Below are positions 52,383 through 61,247 of a stretch of DNA of 64,000 bases, one piece after another. This DNA is from TMED27 sp041397865 (lineage in GTDB: Bacteria > Pseudomonadota > Alphaproteobacteria > Micavibrionales > Micavibrionaceae). The notes beneath the pieces were generated by a model, which saw only the letters and a list, made by a program, of their open reading frames with translations, did no database searches and was not told the origin of the DNA. Position numbers and translations under genes: made by a program. The stretch lies in the NCBI GenBank assembly GCA_041397865.1, contig JAWKVT010000001.1, positions 372,001 to 436,000 on the forward strand, written 5' to 3'. Within the stretch, counting starts at the first letter, position 1. Each line of letters opens with the position of its first letter.

Positions 52383-53570
52383 TTGACCACTCCTGCCGCC
52401 CTGCCGTCCTTCCATGTTCTCATCGCCGCTGCCGGATCGGGTCAGCGCATGGACAGCGAAACACCGAAACAATATCTCAAAATCCACGGAAAACCGGTAC
52501 TCAGATACAGCATCGAAACATTCCTCTCCATGCCCGAATGCGCCTCACTTCGGGTCATCATCAACCCCGATGACGCAGGTTTGTATCATGACGCGGTTAT
52601 GGGCCTAAACCTGCCCCCTCCAATCACCGGAGGAAAAGAAAGAAATATAAGTATAAACAATGGATTAAAAAAACTAGATAAAGTAAAATATAAAGATATT
52701 ATCCTCATCCACGATGCCGCCCGTCCCCTCGTCTCAACCACCGATATAAAAGCGCTACTTTCAAGTTTGCGCAACAACAGAGCCGCAAGCCTTGCCACCC
52801 CGATATCCTCAACCTTAAGACGCGCAAACAGCGAAAACCAAGCCGCAGAACAAATTTCCCGCGACAACCTCTGGGCCCTGCAAACCCCGCAAGCCTTCCG
52901 CTACGAAGACCTCCGCAACGCCCATGAACAAGCCGACCCTTCAAAAACGCACACAGATGACACAACCCTTGTCTCCGCCATAGGTATTCCTGTAAAGCTG
53001 GTGGAAGGATCAAAAAACAACCTCAAAATAACAAACCCCGAAGACCTGCCCATGGCTCAAAAACTCCTGACACCGCAAACTCAAATCCGCAGCGGCCTCG
53101 GTTTCGACGTTCACGCTTTCGACAACGAAAAACCCGGCCCCCTGCGCCTGTGCGGCATAGATATAGAGCATGACCGCGCTCTGAAAGGCCACTCCGACGC
53201 CGATGTGGCCCTCCACGCGCTCACAGACGCCCTCCTCGGCGCAATCGGCGAAGGTGACATTGGCCGCCACTTCCCACCCTCAAACAACGACTATAAAGAT
53301 ATGGACAGCACCATATTCCTTGAAAAAGCGCTGGAAATGGCCCGCGCAAAACACGGGCAGATCAACAATCTCGACCTCACCATAATCTGTGAAGAACCGA
53401 AAATAACGCCCCATGCACCGGAAATGACCCACCGTATTTCACAAATCCTGAACCTTGACCAAAACGCAATAAACATCAAAGCCACAACAACCGAAAGGCT
53501 GGGCTTCACAGGCCGCAAAGAAGGCATCGCCGCACAGGCAATTATAACTGTAACGATGCCATCCATGTGA
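52383..53570 (+). CDS. ispDF: bifunctional IspD/IspF isoprenoid enzyme
   Basis: 395 residues, TTG start with AAGGAT upstream. IspD part (about 1-230): IAAAGSGQRMDSETPKQYL, ILIHDAARPLVS, THTDDTTLV. IspF part (about 234-395): RSGLGFDVHAF, GHSDADVALHALTDALLGAI with metal-binding His and Asp, GFTGRKEGIAAQA. It performs two non-consecutive steps of the MEP pathway to IPP/DMAPP. The fusion is typical of alpha- and epsilonproteobacteria. Confidence 0.95.
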   Translation: MTTPAALPSFHVLIAAAGSGQRMDSETPKQYLKIHGKPVLRYSIETFLSMPECASLRVIINPDDAGLYHDAVMGLNLPPPITGGKERNISINNGLKKLDKVKYKDIILIHDAARPLVSTTDIKALLSSLRNNRAASLATPISSTLRRANSENQAAEQISRDNLWALQTPQAFRYEDLRNAHEQADPSKTHTDDTTLVSAIGIPVKLVEGSKNNLKITNPEDLPMAQKLLTPQTQIRSGLGFDVHAFDNEKPGPLRLCGIDIEHDRALKGHSDADVALHALTDALLGAIGEGDIGRHFPPSNNDYKDMDSTIFLEKALEMARAKHGQINNLDLTIICEEPKITPHAPEMTHRISQILNLDQNAINIKATTTERLGFTGRKEGIAAQAIITVTMPSM

Positions 53571-53582
53571 TACGATCAGCCC

Positions 53583-54065
53583 ATGCAGAATTTAATTGAA
53601 ACACTCTCCCGCGCATTAAAGGCAAAAGGAATAAAGCTGGTCACAGCGGAATCCTGCACCGGTGGCCTGCTCGCAGCCGCCATAACCCACAAACCCGGCG
53701 CCAGCGACATCTTTGATCGCGGTTTCATCACATATACCAACCAATCCAAAATGGACCTGCTCCATGTTGCCGAAGTCGTCCTGTCCAGCTTCGGCGCGGT
53801 CAGCGCAGAAACTGCCGAAGCCATGGCCAAAGGTGCATTACAAAACAGCAATGCCGGCCTCGCCGTCTCAATCACCGGAATCGCCGGTCCCGATGGCGGC
53901 ACAGACAAAAAGCCCGTAGGTCTGGTTTTTTTCGGCTACGCCCTGAAAGGCGGCTCATCGGGCAGTATCGAATGCCAGTTTGAAGGAAACCGCCAGCAAA
54001 TCCGCTCCGCTGCTGCCACCAAAGCTCTTGAACACCTGCTAACCGTCTTGGAACCGGAACGATGA
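53583..54065 (+). CDS. pncC: CinA C-terminal-type nicotinamide-nucleotide amidase PncC
   Basis: 160 residues, a stand-alone CinA_C domain: LVTAESCTGGLLAAAIT (catalytic Ser region), GVSAETAEAM-like AVSAETAEAMAKGAL, VSITGIAGPDGGTDKKPVGL. It deamidates NMN to NaMN in NAD recycling. It begins 12 nt after ispDF and overlaps the next gene by 4 nt. Confidence 0.93.
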   Translation: MQNLIETLSRALKAKGIKLVTAESCTGGLLAAAITHKPGASDIFDRGFITYTNQSKMDLLHVAEVVLSSFGAVSAETAEAMAKGALQNSNAGLAVSITGIAGPDGGTDKKPVGLVFFGYALKGGSSGSIECQFEGNRQQIRSAAATKALEHLLTVLEPER

Positions 54066-54985
54066 ACAAAACCGCCTTCATATCAGGCTGCGACTCTAAT
54101 TATTTCCCGCTCCTGCTTGAGTGGCTCCACTCCCTTCGCCGCTTTCCCCAATCCGAAAACATGGATATCTGCATCCTCGATGCAGGGCTGACACCCGCGC
54201 AGATTGAACGCCTCAAACCGCACGTACAAACAATCGTAAATCCCGATTGGCCAGTCGAACTACCCAAACACAAAATCAAGGGTGAATACCTCAAAGCCTG
54301 CGTCTGCCGACCGTTTCTTCCCCAAATATTCCCCCGATACGAAACCTATATCTGGATGGACGCCGACACATGGATTCAAAACTGGAAGCCTGTTGAAATG
54401 TTCATTCAAGGCGCCGAAAAAGGCAAAATCACCTTGACTGGACAGGTCGACCGGAATTACCCCAAAGGCGGCGCACGCATAAAATGGCTCGGCCAATATC
54501 CGTGGAAAGTCCGCGGTTTTTACTTCTCAAATGCCCTCAAAGCGTTCAACTTCAAAACCGCAAAAAACCTCCTGCCCTACCACGTTCTCCTCGCCGGGAT
54601 GTTCGCCCTCCGTGCCGATGCGCCACATTGGAACCGCTGGCAGGAACTCGTTAAAACCACAATGACCAAAGGCAAAGTCTTCACTGCTGAACAACTCTCC
54701 CTGGGCAAAATGTGCTATCAGGAAGGCTTCGAGTTCGAAATTCTCCCCGCCTATGCGCATTGGCTCTGTGAATTCAAACCACTTTGGGATAAGGACAAAC
54801 AGATGTTCGTTGAACCCACATTACCGCACGAGGAAATCGGCGTCCTCCATATTTCCGGCTTTGATGAAATGAGGCTAGACCGCAAAGTCACTACAGGCTT
54901 CAAAACAACCGGCGGCGAGACAATCGAATATACTTACCGCTACCCGTTTTTCGATGGCGAAACCGATACTGAAATCGGTTCGTAG
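54062..54985 (+). CDS. putative GT-A-fold glycosyltransferase
   Basis: 307 residues. N-terminal KTAFISGCDSNYFPLLLEWL, a typical nucleotide-sugar entry; DxD-like WMDADTWIQNW near residue 98 after LPQIFPRYETYIWMD; later VLLAGMFALRADAPHWNRW and VFTAEQLSLGKMCYQEGF, as in polypeptide-linked or capsular GT families. Substrate unknown. It is translationally coupled to pncC (ATGA) and converges with the coq10-like gene, overlapping it by 46 bp (54940-54985). Confidence 0.7.
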   Translation: MNKTAFISGCDSNYFPLLLEWLHSLRRFPQSENMDICILDAGLTPAQIERLKPHVQTIVNPDWPVELPKHKIKGEYLKACVCRPFLPQIFPRYETYIWMDADTWIQNWKPVEMFIQGAEKGKITLTGQVDRNYPKGGARIKWLGQYPWKVRGFYFSNALKAFNFKTAKNLLPYHVLLAGMFALRADAPHWNRWQELVKTTMTKGKVFTAEQLSLGKMCYQEGFEFEILPAYAHWLCEFKPLWDKDKQMFVEPTLPHEEIGVLHISGFDEMRLDRKVTTGFKTTGGETIEYTYRYPFFDGETDTEIGS

Positions 54986-55410
54986 ATCTCCGCCGCCCGT
55001 CCTTCAAAAGCACTGACCATACGGTGAATAACTTCTTTAAAGAACACTTGAGCTAGCCCCTGCAACGCTTTATTTTTAAATTCAAATTCAACGCTAAAGT
55101 CAATCAGGCATGATCCATCCGCCTCGCCCGTGAACCGCCAATGGTTCTTCAGATGCTTCAACGGCCCTTTCAAATACTCAATATATATATGATCAGGCGC
55201 TTCCAACAAAACTTTCGAGGAAAAGCGCTCGCGGATCATTTTATATCCGACAACCAGATCCGCATAAAACAACCCTTCACCCTCACGGCTATTGATCCGG
55301 CTCGCCACACACCAAGGCAAAAACTCATGATATTTATCCACCGCCGCAACCAAAGCAAACATCTGCTCCGGCGTGTAGGGAAGGCGCTTTTGTTCAATGT
55401 GGGTAAGCAC
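54940..55410 (-). CDS. Coq10/RatA-type START-domain protein
   Basis: 156 residues, GTG start overlapping the lipA stop by one base. START/SRPBCC fold: EQKRLPYTPEQMFALVAAVD, YHEFLPWCVASRIN, FSVEFEFKNKALQGLAQVFF. Alphaproteobacterial homologues next to lipA are Coq10-like ubiquinone-binding proteins; E. coli RatA is related. Involvement in quinone handling is likely; the toxin label often attached to the family is not supported by anything here. Confidence 0.88.
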   Translation of the reverse strand: MLTHIEQKRLPYTPEQMFALVAAVDKYHEFLPWCVASRINSREGEGLFYADLVVGYKMIRERFSSKVLLEAPDHIYIEYLKGPLKHLKNHWRFTGEADGSCLIDFSVEFEFKNKALQGLAQVFFKEVIHRMVSAFEGRAAEIYEPISVSVSPSKNG

Positions 55411-56375
55411 TATTCCGCCGCGTGCTTGGCAAGCTGTTCATCACGCGCGGCTTTAAGCTTCGCAAAATCATCCCCCGCGTGGTGCGATGAACGCGTCAAA
55501 GGCGAAGCCGAAACCATCAGAAAACCTTTGTTCTTCGCCATTTTGGTCAGCACCTCAAACTCCTCCGGACTCCACCAGTGCATCACAGGCGCATGCTTCG
55601 GCGTAGGCTGCAAATACTGCCCGATCGTAATAAAATCAATATCCGCAGCGCGCATGTCATCCATCACCTGCCCCACCTCTTCTTTCGTTTCACCAAGTCC
55701 AACCATAAGACCAGACTTCGTAAACATCGACGGATCAACCGCCTTCACCCGCGCAAGCAAACTAAGAGAACGGAAATACCGTGCACCAGGGCGAATAGTC
55801 GGATACAAACGCGGCACAGTCTCAAGGTTATGGTTAAACACATCAGGCCGCGCATGAATAACCGTATCCCAGTCACTCTGATTCCCGCGAAAATCACCAG
55901 GCAGAATTTCAATCGTCGTCTCCGGGCTTTTCATGCGGATGCCCTGTATAGTCTTCACAAAATGATCCGCGCCGCTATCGGGCAAATCATCCCGGTCCAC
56001 CGAGGTCACCACAACATGTTTAAGCCCCATCTGCTTCGTCGCCACTCCAACCCGCAAAGGTTCAAGCTTATCAAGCGCTTCCGGCTTCCCCGTCGCCACA
56101 TTACAAAACGCACACGCCCGCGTACACACCTCACCCATAATCATAAACGTCGCGTGCTTCTGCTGCCAGCATTCCCCGATATTGGGACAGCCCGCCTCTT
56201 CACAAACCGTCGTCAGCTTATGCTTACGCACCGTCTCTTTCGTCTCGGCAAAAACCTTACCCTGCGGCGCCTTGACGCGCAGCCAATCGGGCTTACGCCC
56301 CGCTGGCCTATCGGGGTTTTTCTGCTTCTCCGGATGCCGTTTGGCTTTATCGAGTAATTTTGGGTTATAAGTCAT
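55410..56375 (-). CDS. lipA: lipoyl synthase
   Basis: 321 residues, radical SAM enzyme inserting two sulfurs into protein-bound octanoate. Auxiliary cluster motif in VCEEAGCPNIGECW (C-x4-C-x5-C), radical SAM motif CTRACAFCNVATGKP (C-x3-C-x2-C), and the C-terminal SPLTRSSHHAGDDF (RSSYHA-type). It serves the lipoyl domains of PdhC and PdhB encoded upstream. VapBC sits between lipA and lpdA. Confidence 0.96.
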   Translation of the reverse strand: MTYNPKLLDKAKRHPEKQKNPDRPAGRKPDWLRVKAPQGKVFAETKETVRKHKLTTVCEEAGCPNIGECWQQKHATFMIMGEVCTRACAFCNVATGKPEALDKLEPLRVGVATKQMGLKHVVVTSVDRDDLPDSGADHFVKTIQGIRMKSPETTIEILPGDFRGNQSDWDTVIHARPDVFNHNLETVPRLYPTIRPGARYFRSLSLLARVKAVDPSMFTKSGLMVGLGETKEEVGQVMDDMRAADIDFITIGQYLQPTPKHAPVMHWWSPEEFEVLTKMAKNKGFLMVSASPLTRSSHHAGDDFAKLKAARDEQLAKHAAE

Positions 56376-56394
56376 AGCCTCACATCATAAATCT

Positions 56395-56763
56395 TTATGC
56401 CGCCTTAGGAACATATATGTCAGGCTCATTAATATCAAAGTCTTTTGTGTTAAACGTAATCAGCGGCGCGCGCACATATTTCGCTGTCGCATAAATCGTT
56501 GCATCCGGCAGCTTTAACCGTTTGGAGCGCCGAATATCAATAACAAACTCCGCCACATCGAAATTTGTTTCCACAATTTCAAAATTCTCCTGCAAAAACC
56601 GGTCATATGTTGCGCGCCGCGGTGGAGCAATCCCCACCAAAAACTCAATCCATGTCGTAAGGCTAATGAACCGGTCTGTCACACGCAAAAACGCATCCCT
56701 GGATGGTTCGTGCCCGTTGGAATATTGAATAATGACATTCGTATCAAAAACAGCCCGGTCCAT
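56395..56763 (-). CDS. vapC: VapC-type PIN-domain toxin
   Basis: 122 residues with PIN ribonuclease acidic residues: AVFDTNVIIQYSNGHE (first Asp), Glu in TTWIEFLVG, Asp in KRLKLPDATIYATAKY and the terminal TFNTKDFDI. PIN toxins of this type cut tRNA or rRNA. Its ATG overlaps the antitoxin TAA (TAATG). It is inserted between lipA and lpdA. Confidence 0.88.
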   Translation of the reverse strand: MDRAVFDTNVIIQYSNGHEPSRDAFLRVTDRFISLTTWIEFLVGIAPPRRATYDRFLQENFEIVETNFDVAEFVIDIRRSKRLKLPDATIYATAKYVRAPLITFNTKDFDINEPDIYVPKAA

Positions 56764-57095
56764 TACTTTTTATCTTTCGGTTTGTGCTGAAAACCGGGGG
56801 CGTCATTTTCATGCATCCCCCAGTTTCCATACATTGCTTCACGATGATCCCATTCGGCGCGCATTTTGCGCTCCCACTCAAGACCGTTTAAACCATCCCA
56901 AAATTCAGGATCACCCGGTTCCACCGTACCGAAAATATCAGGACCAATAACCTCGCCGGTTTTTTTTCTTTTGTTATCAAGAAGATAGAGGTCGACAGCC
57001 TGACGCACCAATTCCGCACGCGAAACATTTTCATCGTGACCGATTTTATCAAGCGCCTGAACCTGTTCTTCAGGCAAATCAACAATAGTACGCAT
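56763..57095 (-). CDS. vapB: VapB-like ribbon-helix-helix antitoxin
   Basis: 110 residues from ATG 57095, chosen because AGGAGGT lies 7 nt upstream; a longer frame starts upstream without such a site. Ribbon-helix-helix N-terminus (MRTIVDLPEEQVQALDKIGH, VSRAELVRQAVDLYLL) for DNA binding; the acidic, Gly/Asp-rich C-terminal tail (EPGDPEFWDGLNGLEWERKM) should wrap the toxin. It probably represses its own promoter through the ACGTTAT boxes just upstream. Confidence 0.85.
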   Translation of the reverse strand: MRTIVDLPEEQVQALDKIGHDENVSRAELVRQAVDLYLLDNKRKKTGEVIGPDIFGTVEPGDPEFWDGLNGLEWERKMRAEWDHREAMYGNWGMHENDAPGFQHKPKDKK

Positions 57096-57117
57096 CTCTA
57101 ACCTCCTGCATTTAAAA

Positions 57118-57186
57118 ACGTTATACAAGGATGATAACGTTATCATAAAGCGATGTCAAGAACGTTATCATGAAACGATATCTAAA
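57118..57186. promoter_or_regulatory. ACGTTAT repeats, probable VapB operator
   Basis: ACGTTAT occurs at 57118, 57137 and 57162. The last two extend into a 25-bp imperfect direct repeat (ACGTTATCAT-AAGCGAT / ACGTTATCAT-AAACGAT), and the middle one is part of the palindrome GATAACGTTATC (57133-57144). Located directly upstream of vapB and only 35 bp from the lpdA stop, this fits an autoregulatory operator. Confidence 0.65.
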
Positions 57187-58567
57187 AATGTATCGCTTTC
57201 CCATACGCATCAAGCACGCTCTCATGCATCATCTCACTCAGCGTCGGATGCGGGAACACCGTATGCATAAACTCAGCCTCGGTCAGCTCAGCCGTTTTGC
57301 CAATCACAAACCCTTGAATAAGCTCCGTCACTTCCGCGCCAATCATATGCGCCCCCAAAAGCTCCCCGGTTTTCTCATCAAACACGGTCTTCACAAGCCC
57401 TTCCGGCTCGCCAAGCGCAATCGCCTTACCATTACCCATAAATGGAAAACGCCCGACTTTGACCTTATAGCCGGCATCTTTCGCCGCAGCCTCGGTCAAA
57501 CCAACACTCGCAACCTGCGGATGACAATAGGTACACCCGGGAATATTTGACTTAACCATCGGATGCACGCCTTTTTGACCCGCAATCTTATCAACGCAAA
57601 TGATCCCCTCATGCGACGCTTTATGCGCGAGCCACGGCGCGCCCGTCACATCGCCAATCGCATACACGCCCGGCTCATCAGTCGCCAGATAGCCATCTGT
57701 GACAATATGCCCGCGATCCAGCTTAACCTTGGTTTTTTCCAGCCCCAGCTCTTCCGTATTGGCCACAATCCCGACCGCACTAATCACCCGGTCAAACTGA
57801 TGCTTCTCGACCTTGCCCTTAATCTCAATATGCGCCGTAACCTCGTCTTTACCTTTATCCAGCTTCGAAACCTTAGCGTTTTTAATGATCTTCATTCCTT
57901 GCTTGGTCAGCGATTTTTCCAGCATTCCTGAAATTTCAGCATCTTCCACCGGCACAATCCGGTCCATCATCTCCACAACCGTGACATCCGCGCCAAGCGT
58001 CTTAAAGAAACTTGCAAACTCAATACCGATCGCCCCCGAACCAATAACAAGAAGCTTCTTCGGCATGGCATCGGGAACAAGCGCTTCCTTATAACTCCAC
58101 ACAAATTTCCCATCGGGCTCCAGCCCCGGCAAAATCCGCGCCCGCGCGCCCGTCGCAATGATAATGTGTTTAGCGCTGTATGTGTCCTTGCCGACAGAAA
58201 CCTTGCCTTTACCCTCAAGCTTGCCAAAACCGTCAATCACCGTGACTTTGTTTTTCTTGAGCAAATGCCCAATCCCGCCGGAAAGCTGTTTTGCAACACC
58301 GCGTGAACGCTCAACTATCTTCTGAAAATCAAACTCCAAACCTTTGATTTTAAGCCCATAAGCCTCCGCATTCTGTGCCAAATGGTACACCTCACTGGAG
58401 CGCAAAAGCGCCTTCGTCGGAATGCACCCCCAGTTCAAGCAAATCCCGCCAAGATGATTAGCCTCAACCACCGCGACCTTCATCTTAAGCTGCGCCGCAC
58501 GAATAGCGGCCACATAACCGCCGGGTCCGCCGCCAATAACAATCACATCAAAGTTTTTATCGCTCAC
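57182..58567 (-). CDS. lpdA: dihydrolipoamide dehydrogenase (E3)
   Basis: About 461 residues from GTG 58567 (VSDKNFDVIVIGGG), preferred because GAGGAG lies just upstream and it starts 4 nt after the SLOG stop; a GTG at 58585 is also open. FAD motif VIVIGGGPGGYVAAIRAA, redox disulfide GGICLNWGCIPTKALL, NAD-binding VIGSGAIGIEFASFF, catalytic His in HAHPTLSE-like FPHPTLSEMMHESV. It reoxidises lipoyl groups of PDH. Confidence 0.95.
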   Translation of the reverse strand: MSDKNFDVIVIGGGPGGYVAAIRAAQLKMKVAVVEANHLGGICLNWGCIPTKALLRSSEVYHLAQNAEAYGLKIKGLEFDFQKIVERSRGVAKQLSGGIGHLLKKNKVTVIDGFGKLEGKGKVSVGKDTYSAKHIIIATGARARILPGLEPDGKFVWSYKEALVPDAMPKKLLVIGSGAIGIEFASFFKTLGADVTVVEMMDRIVPVEDAEISGMLEKSLTKQGMKIIKNAKVSKLDKGKDEVTAHIEIKGKVEKHQFDRVISAVGIVANTEELGLEKTKVKLDRGHIVTDGYLATDEPGVYAIGDVTGAPWLAHKASHEGIICVDKIAGQKGVHPMVKSNIPGCTYCHPQVASVGLTEAAAKDAGYKVKVGRFPFMGNGKAIALGEPEGLVKTVFDEKTGELLGAHMIGAEVTELIQGFVIGKTAELTEAEFMHTVFPHPTLSEMMHESVLDAYGKAIHF

Positions 58568-58571
58568 CCTC

Positions 58572-59105
58572 TTACTCCTCACCAAATACGTCGTTTAAGA
58601 ATTGCTCAACATGCGAAATATCATCCGCCCGCAACGGATCCTCCGGAAAACTTGCAAAGGCTTCATCCGGCCCGAACATCACCATAGGCTTGTCATACAT
58701 CAGCGCAAGCGACACCTCGTTCTTCGTTCCATGCGCACCGGGCAGCACAATCAAAGCCTTACTTGTCATCACATTCACAAGATTACGGCTAAACGGCATA
58801 GCATCGCTCTGCGCCTTCGCACTCAGCGGCGTAATAATCGGCAAATCTATATAGGTGTTAGGAAACTCTTCGCTGGAAAGCTCCTCACCCTTGTAATCCA
58901 CAGCAGGACGAATGCCGATAGCAACCCCGGCCCGACCCTCAACACTTTGAAACGCTTTGCAAACTGCGCTCATAACGCCGCCCCCCGCACCGGTTAGCAA
59001 ATGATACCCCCGCCGCGCAATCAACTCACCAACAGGCCGGGCGTACGCCTCCCAAGCCTGTTCATGAGAGCCCATAACGCCGACAATCGGCTTTCTATCC
59101 GTCAT
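58572..59105 (-). CDS. SLOG/LOG-type nucleotide-binding protein
   Basis: 177 residues. Rossmann-like SLOG features: IVGVMGSHEQAWEAYARPVG at the start, LLTGAGGGVMSAVCKAF (GGG-x-M, about residue 40), LPGAHGTKNEVSLALMY (PGG-x-G-T-x-x-E-like, about 118). Relatives are annotated as TIGR00725 or LOG-like proteins and may cleave nucleotide monophosphates or bind nucleotides. Placed between pdhC (12 nt) and lpdA (4 nt) in the PDH operon; a metabolic link is inference. Confidence 0.75.
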   Translation of the reverse strand: MTDRKPIVGVMGSHEQAWEAYARPVGELIARRGYHLLTGAGGGVMSAVCKAFQSVEGRAGVAIGIRPAVDYKGEELSSEEFPNTYIDLPIITPLSAKAQSDAMPFSRNLVNVMTSKALIVLPGAHGTKNEVSLALMYDKPMVMFGPDEAFASFPEDPLRADDISHVEQFLNDVFGEE

Positions 59106-59117
59106 AATTCGGCCCTC

Positions 59118-60392
59118 CTAAACCAGCATCGTAACCGGGTTTTCAATATACTGCTTGAAATATTGCAACCACTGCGCCCCCACCGCGCCGTCAACGCTGC
59201 GGTGATCGGTTGAAAGCGTCACACTCATGACAGTCTGGACTTTAACCTCACCATTTACGACCCTGGGCACCTGCTCTCCCGCACCGACAGCAAGTATACA
59301 GCTCTGCGGCGGGTTAACGATCGCGGCAAATTCCTTCACCCCAAACATGCCCAGATTGGAAATCGAAAACGACCCGCCCTGAAACTCTTCCGGTTTAAGC
59401 TTGCCTTCCCGCGCGCGGCCCGCAAGCTCTTTCATCTCATCCGAAATCTCGCGCAAGCCCTTATTTTCCGCCCCTTTAATAATCGGCGTAATAAGCCCGT
59501 TCGGCGTCGCCACCGCCACGGATATATCCGAGCTGTGATATTGATGAATTGCTTCATCTGTCCAGCTCACATTCGCCGCCGGAAACGCTTTGAGCGCCAT
59601 GGCTGAGGCTTTAATGATAAAATCATTCACCGAAAGCTTATACGCGCCATCAGCCTTATCGTTAATCTCTTTGCGCGCCGCCATCAAATTATCCAGCGCA
59701 CATTCAACCGTAAGATAAAAATGCGGAACCTCCTGCTTGGATTCGCTAAGCCGCCGCGCCGTAACCTTTTTGATATTGTTATTCGGAATTTCGGTATAGG
59801 CCATACCGTAAACATTCACCTTGGCATCTGCAGGCAAAGCTTGCGTAGAAACAACAGCCTGCCCGGAAGAAGCCCCGCCCGCTTTCGCCCCTTCCACATC
59901 CGCTTTCACAATTCGTCCGCGCGGGCCGGACCCCTTAAGCGTAGAGAGATCAAGCCCCTTCTCCGCCGCAATCCGCTTTGCAAGCGGGGAGGCAAACACA
60001 CGCTCGCCTGCCCCCTCACCCAACCCTCTCCCGGTGGGAGAGGGCAACGGTGCTTCGCCTGAAGCCTTGGATTCAGGCGCTAGCTTAGTGGGTAAGGGCG
60101 TATTTTTTACAGGAGCAGCACTGACATCACCAATATCATCCGCACTTTCGCCATCTTCCAAAAGCACCGCAATCACATCGTTCACCGGAACATTCTCCGT
60201 CCCTTCTGCCACAATAATCTTGCCAAGAACCCCCTCATCAACGGCCTCGACCTCCATCGTGGCTTTGTCCGTCTCAATTTCGGCAATCACATCACCAGCC
60301 TCAACAGCATCCCCTTCGGCCTTCAACCATTTAGCCAAAGTCCCATCAGTCATCGTCGGCGACAACGCCGGCATTGTTACAGGTATAGGCAT
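59118..60392 (-). CDS. pdhC: pyruvate dehydrogenase E2 (dihydrolipoyl acetyltransferase)
   Basis: 424 residues. Lipoyl domain with the modified Lys in ETDKATMEVEAVDEG (about residue 43), linker, E1/E3-binding domain (FASPLAKRIAAEKGLDLSTL, about 130-165), then the acetyltransferase core ending with STDHRSVDGAVGAQW (active-site H-x-x-x-D-G). The first linker contains SGEAPLPSPTGRGLGEGAGE, the translation of a palindromic genomic repeat (60011-60065). It starts right at the TAG of the small secreted gene upstream. Confidence 0.95.
   Translation of the reverse strand: MPIPVTMPALSPTMTDGTLAKWLKAEGDAVEAGDVIAEIETDKATMEVEAVDEGVLGKIIVAEGTENVPVNDVIAVLLEDGESADDIGDVSAAPVKNTPLPTKLAPESKASGEAPLPSPTGRGLGEGAGERVFASPLAKRIAAEKGLDLSTLKGSGPRGRIVKADVEGAKAGGASSGQAVVSTQALPADAKVNVYGMAYTEIPNNNIKKVTARRLSESKQEVPHFYLTVECALDNLMAARKEINDKADGAYKLSVNDFIIKASAMALKAFPAANVSWTDEAIHQYHSSDISVAVATPNGLITPIIKGAENKGLREISDEMKELAGRAREGKLKPEEFQGGSFSISNLGMFGVKEFAAIVNPPQSCILAVGAGEQVPRVVNGEVKVQTVMSVTLSTDHRSVDGAVGAQWLQYFKQYIENPVTMLV
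60011..60065. repeat. palindromic repeat inside pdhC linker
   Basis: A 55-bp unit with core CCCTCTCCCggtGGGAGAGGG, flanked by CTCACCCAA and CAACGGTGCTTCGCCTGAAG. It matches the reverse complement of 62369-62422 over its whole length with a modest number of mismatches. The reading frame is kept. Its translation, PLPSPTGRGLGEG, is the familiar product of such dispersed repeats. Confidence 0.8.
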
Positions 60393-60887
60393 CTATTTTT
60401 CCTCATCGTCTTTTGAAATTTTATCATCGTAATATCCGGATTTAAGACCATTCCATTCCTTATCCGAAAAATATGTACAAGCGCCCGGCCCAGAATAGCT
60501 CCAGCCAAAACCATGTTTGTAGGACAAAACAACGCGCAACTCTTCTTTGTTCTCAATTTTTTCCTGATTAGCTTCATACGATGACCACGGCCCCCAAGTC
60601 AGCATGAATTCATCAATATTTACATTAATGAATCTTTCCAACTCAAATTTGGAGGTATTCAGGTAACTGTCGATGAGCTCAAACTTCCCGACAACACCAG
60701 AGGACTCGCCATCTTCATTCTTTGTAATTTGCACAAGACGCGCTGTCCCAAACCATAGGGGCTGTTTTGTGTTACCTAACGCCTGCACCTGATCCCCTTC
60801 AAGCTCTACACATGAAAGCGCACAGGCCTGCCCTGAAAAAACAAAACTCAACAATACAAAGGTTACAGCAAATATGCTAACCCGCAT
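60393..60887 (-). CDS. small secreted protein inside PDH operon
   Basis: 164 residues from ATG 60887, with AAGGAGGGGG upstream; a longer frame to 60980 is less likely. Signal peptide (VSIFAVTFVLLSFVFSGQAC), then a Cys-led mature N-terminus (ALSCVELEGDQVQALG), WFGTARLVQITKNEDGESSG and a second Cys in SGPGACTYFSD. The Cys-first layout resembles TIMP/netrin-like secreted modules, also suggested for the pentapeptide protein at 11299. Its TAG abuts the pdhC ATG. Function unknown. Confidence 0.65.
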   Translation of the reverse strand: MRVSIFAVTFVLLSFVFSGQACALSCVELEGDQVQALGNTKQPLWFGTARLVQITKNEDGESSGVVGKFELIDSYLNTSKFELERFINVNIDEFMLTWGPWSSYEANQEKIENKEELRVVLSYKHGFGWSYSGPGACTYFSDKEWNGLKSGYYDDKISKDDEEK

Positions 60888-61020
60888 AACAACCCCCTCC
60901 TTTGCTTTCACTCTCCCCATGAAAAAACAAAGGGATGATATTTTTATCTTGATATGACTTAACCATAATGCTAAACGCAAGTTTTACCATATTCGAAAAA
61001 CACGAGAGAGAGGAAACCGC

Positions 61021-61245
61021 ATGCTCAAGCGTAATGACCCTACCTACACTGTATCGCAAACAGGGATTAACATAGAAGGCACCCCCCTCAACCTCGCAGC
61101 AAAAGACGGTGCATTTACTGTTTCTGCCCACGGAAACAACCACCGCCCACGCGAAGTAAGCAGACAATTCACTCTGTGCAACCTCGACAAAGCGCTTAAA
61201 AACTTTAAAGCTCAGCAAGCTATGACGCTTGAAGCAACAAAATAA
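61021..61245 (+). CDS. 74-residue ORF opposite the PDH operon
   Basis: The ATG at 61021 follows AGAGAGGAAA at good spacing. The peptide (MLKRNDPTYTVSQTGINIEG, then TPLNLAAKDGAFTVSAHG and ending AQQAMTLEATK) is soluble-looking with no known family. It is convergent with pdhB, stop codons 3 bp apart. The ribosome site and its place in an otherwise empty gap make it more likely real than a chance frame, but evidence is limited. Confidence 0.45.
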   Translation: MLKRNDPTYTVSQTGINIEGTPLNLAAKDGAFTVSAHGNNHRPREVSRQFTLCNLDKALKNFKAQQAMTLEATK

Positions 61246-61247
61246 CA

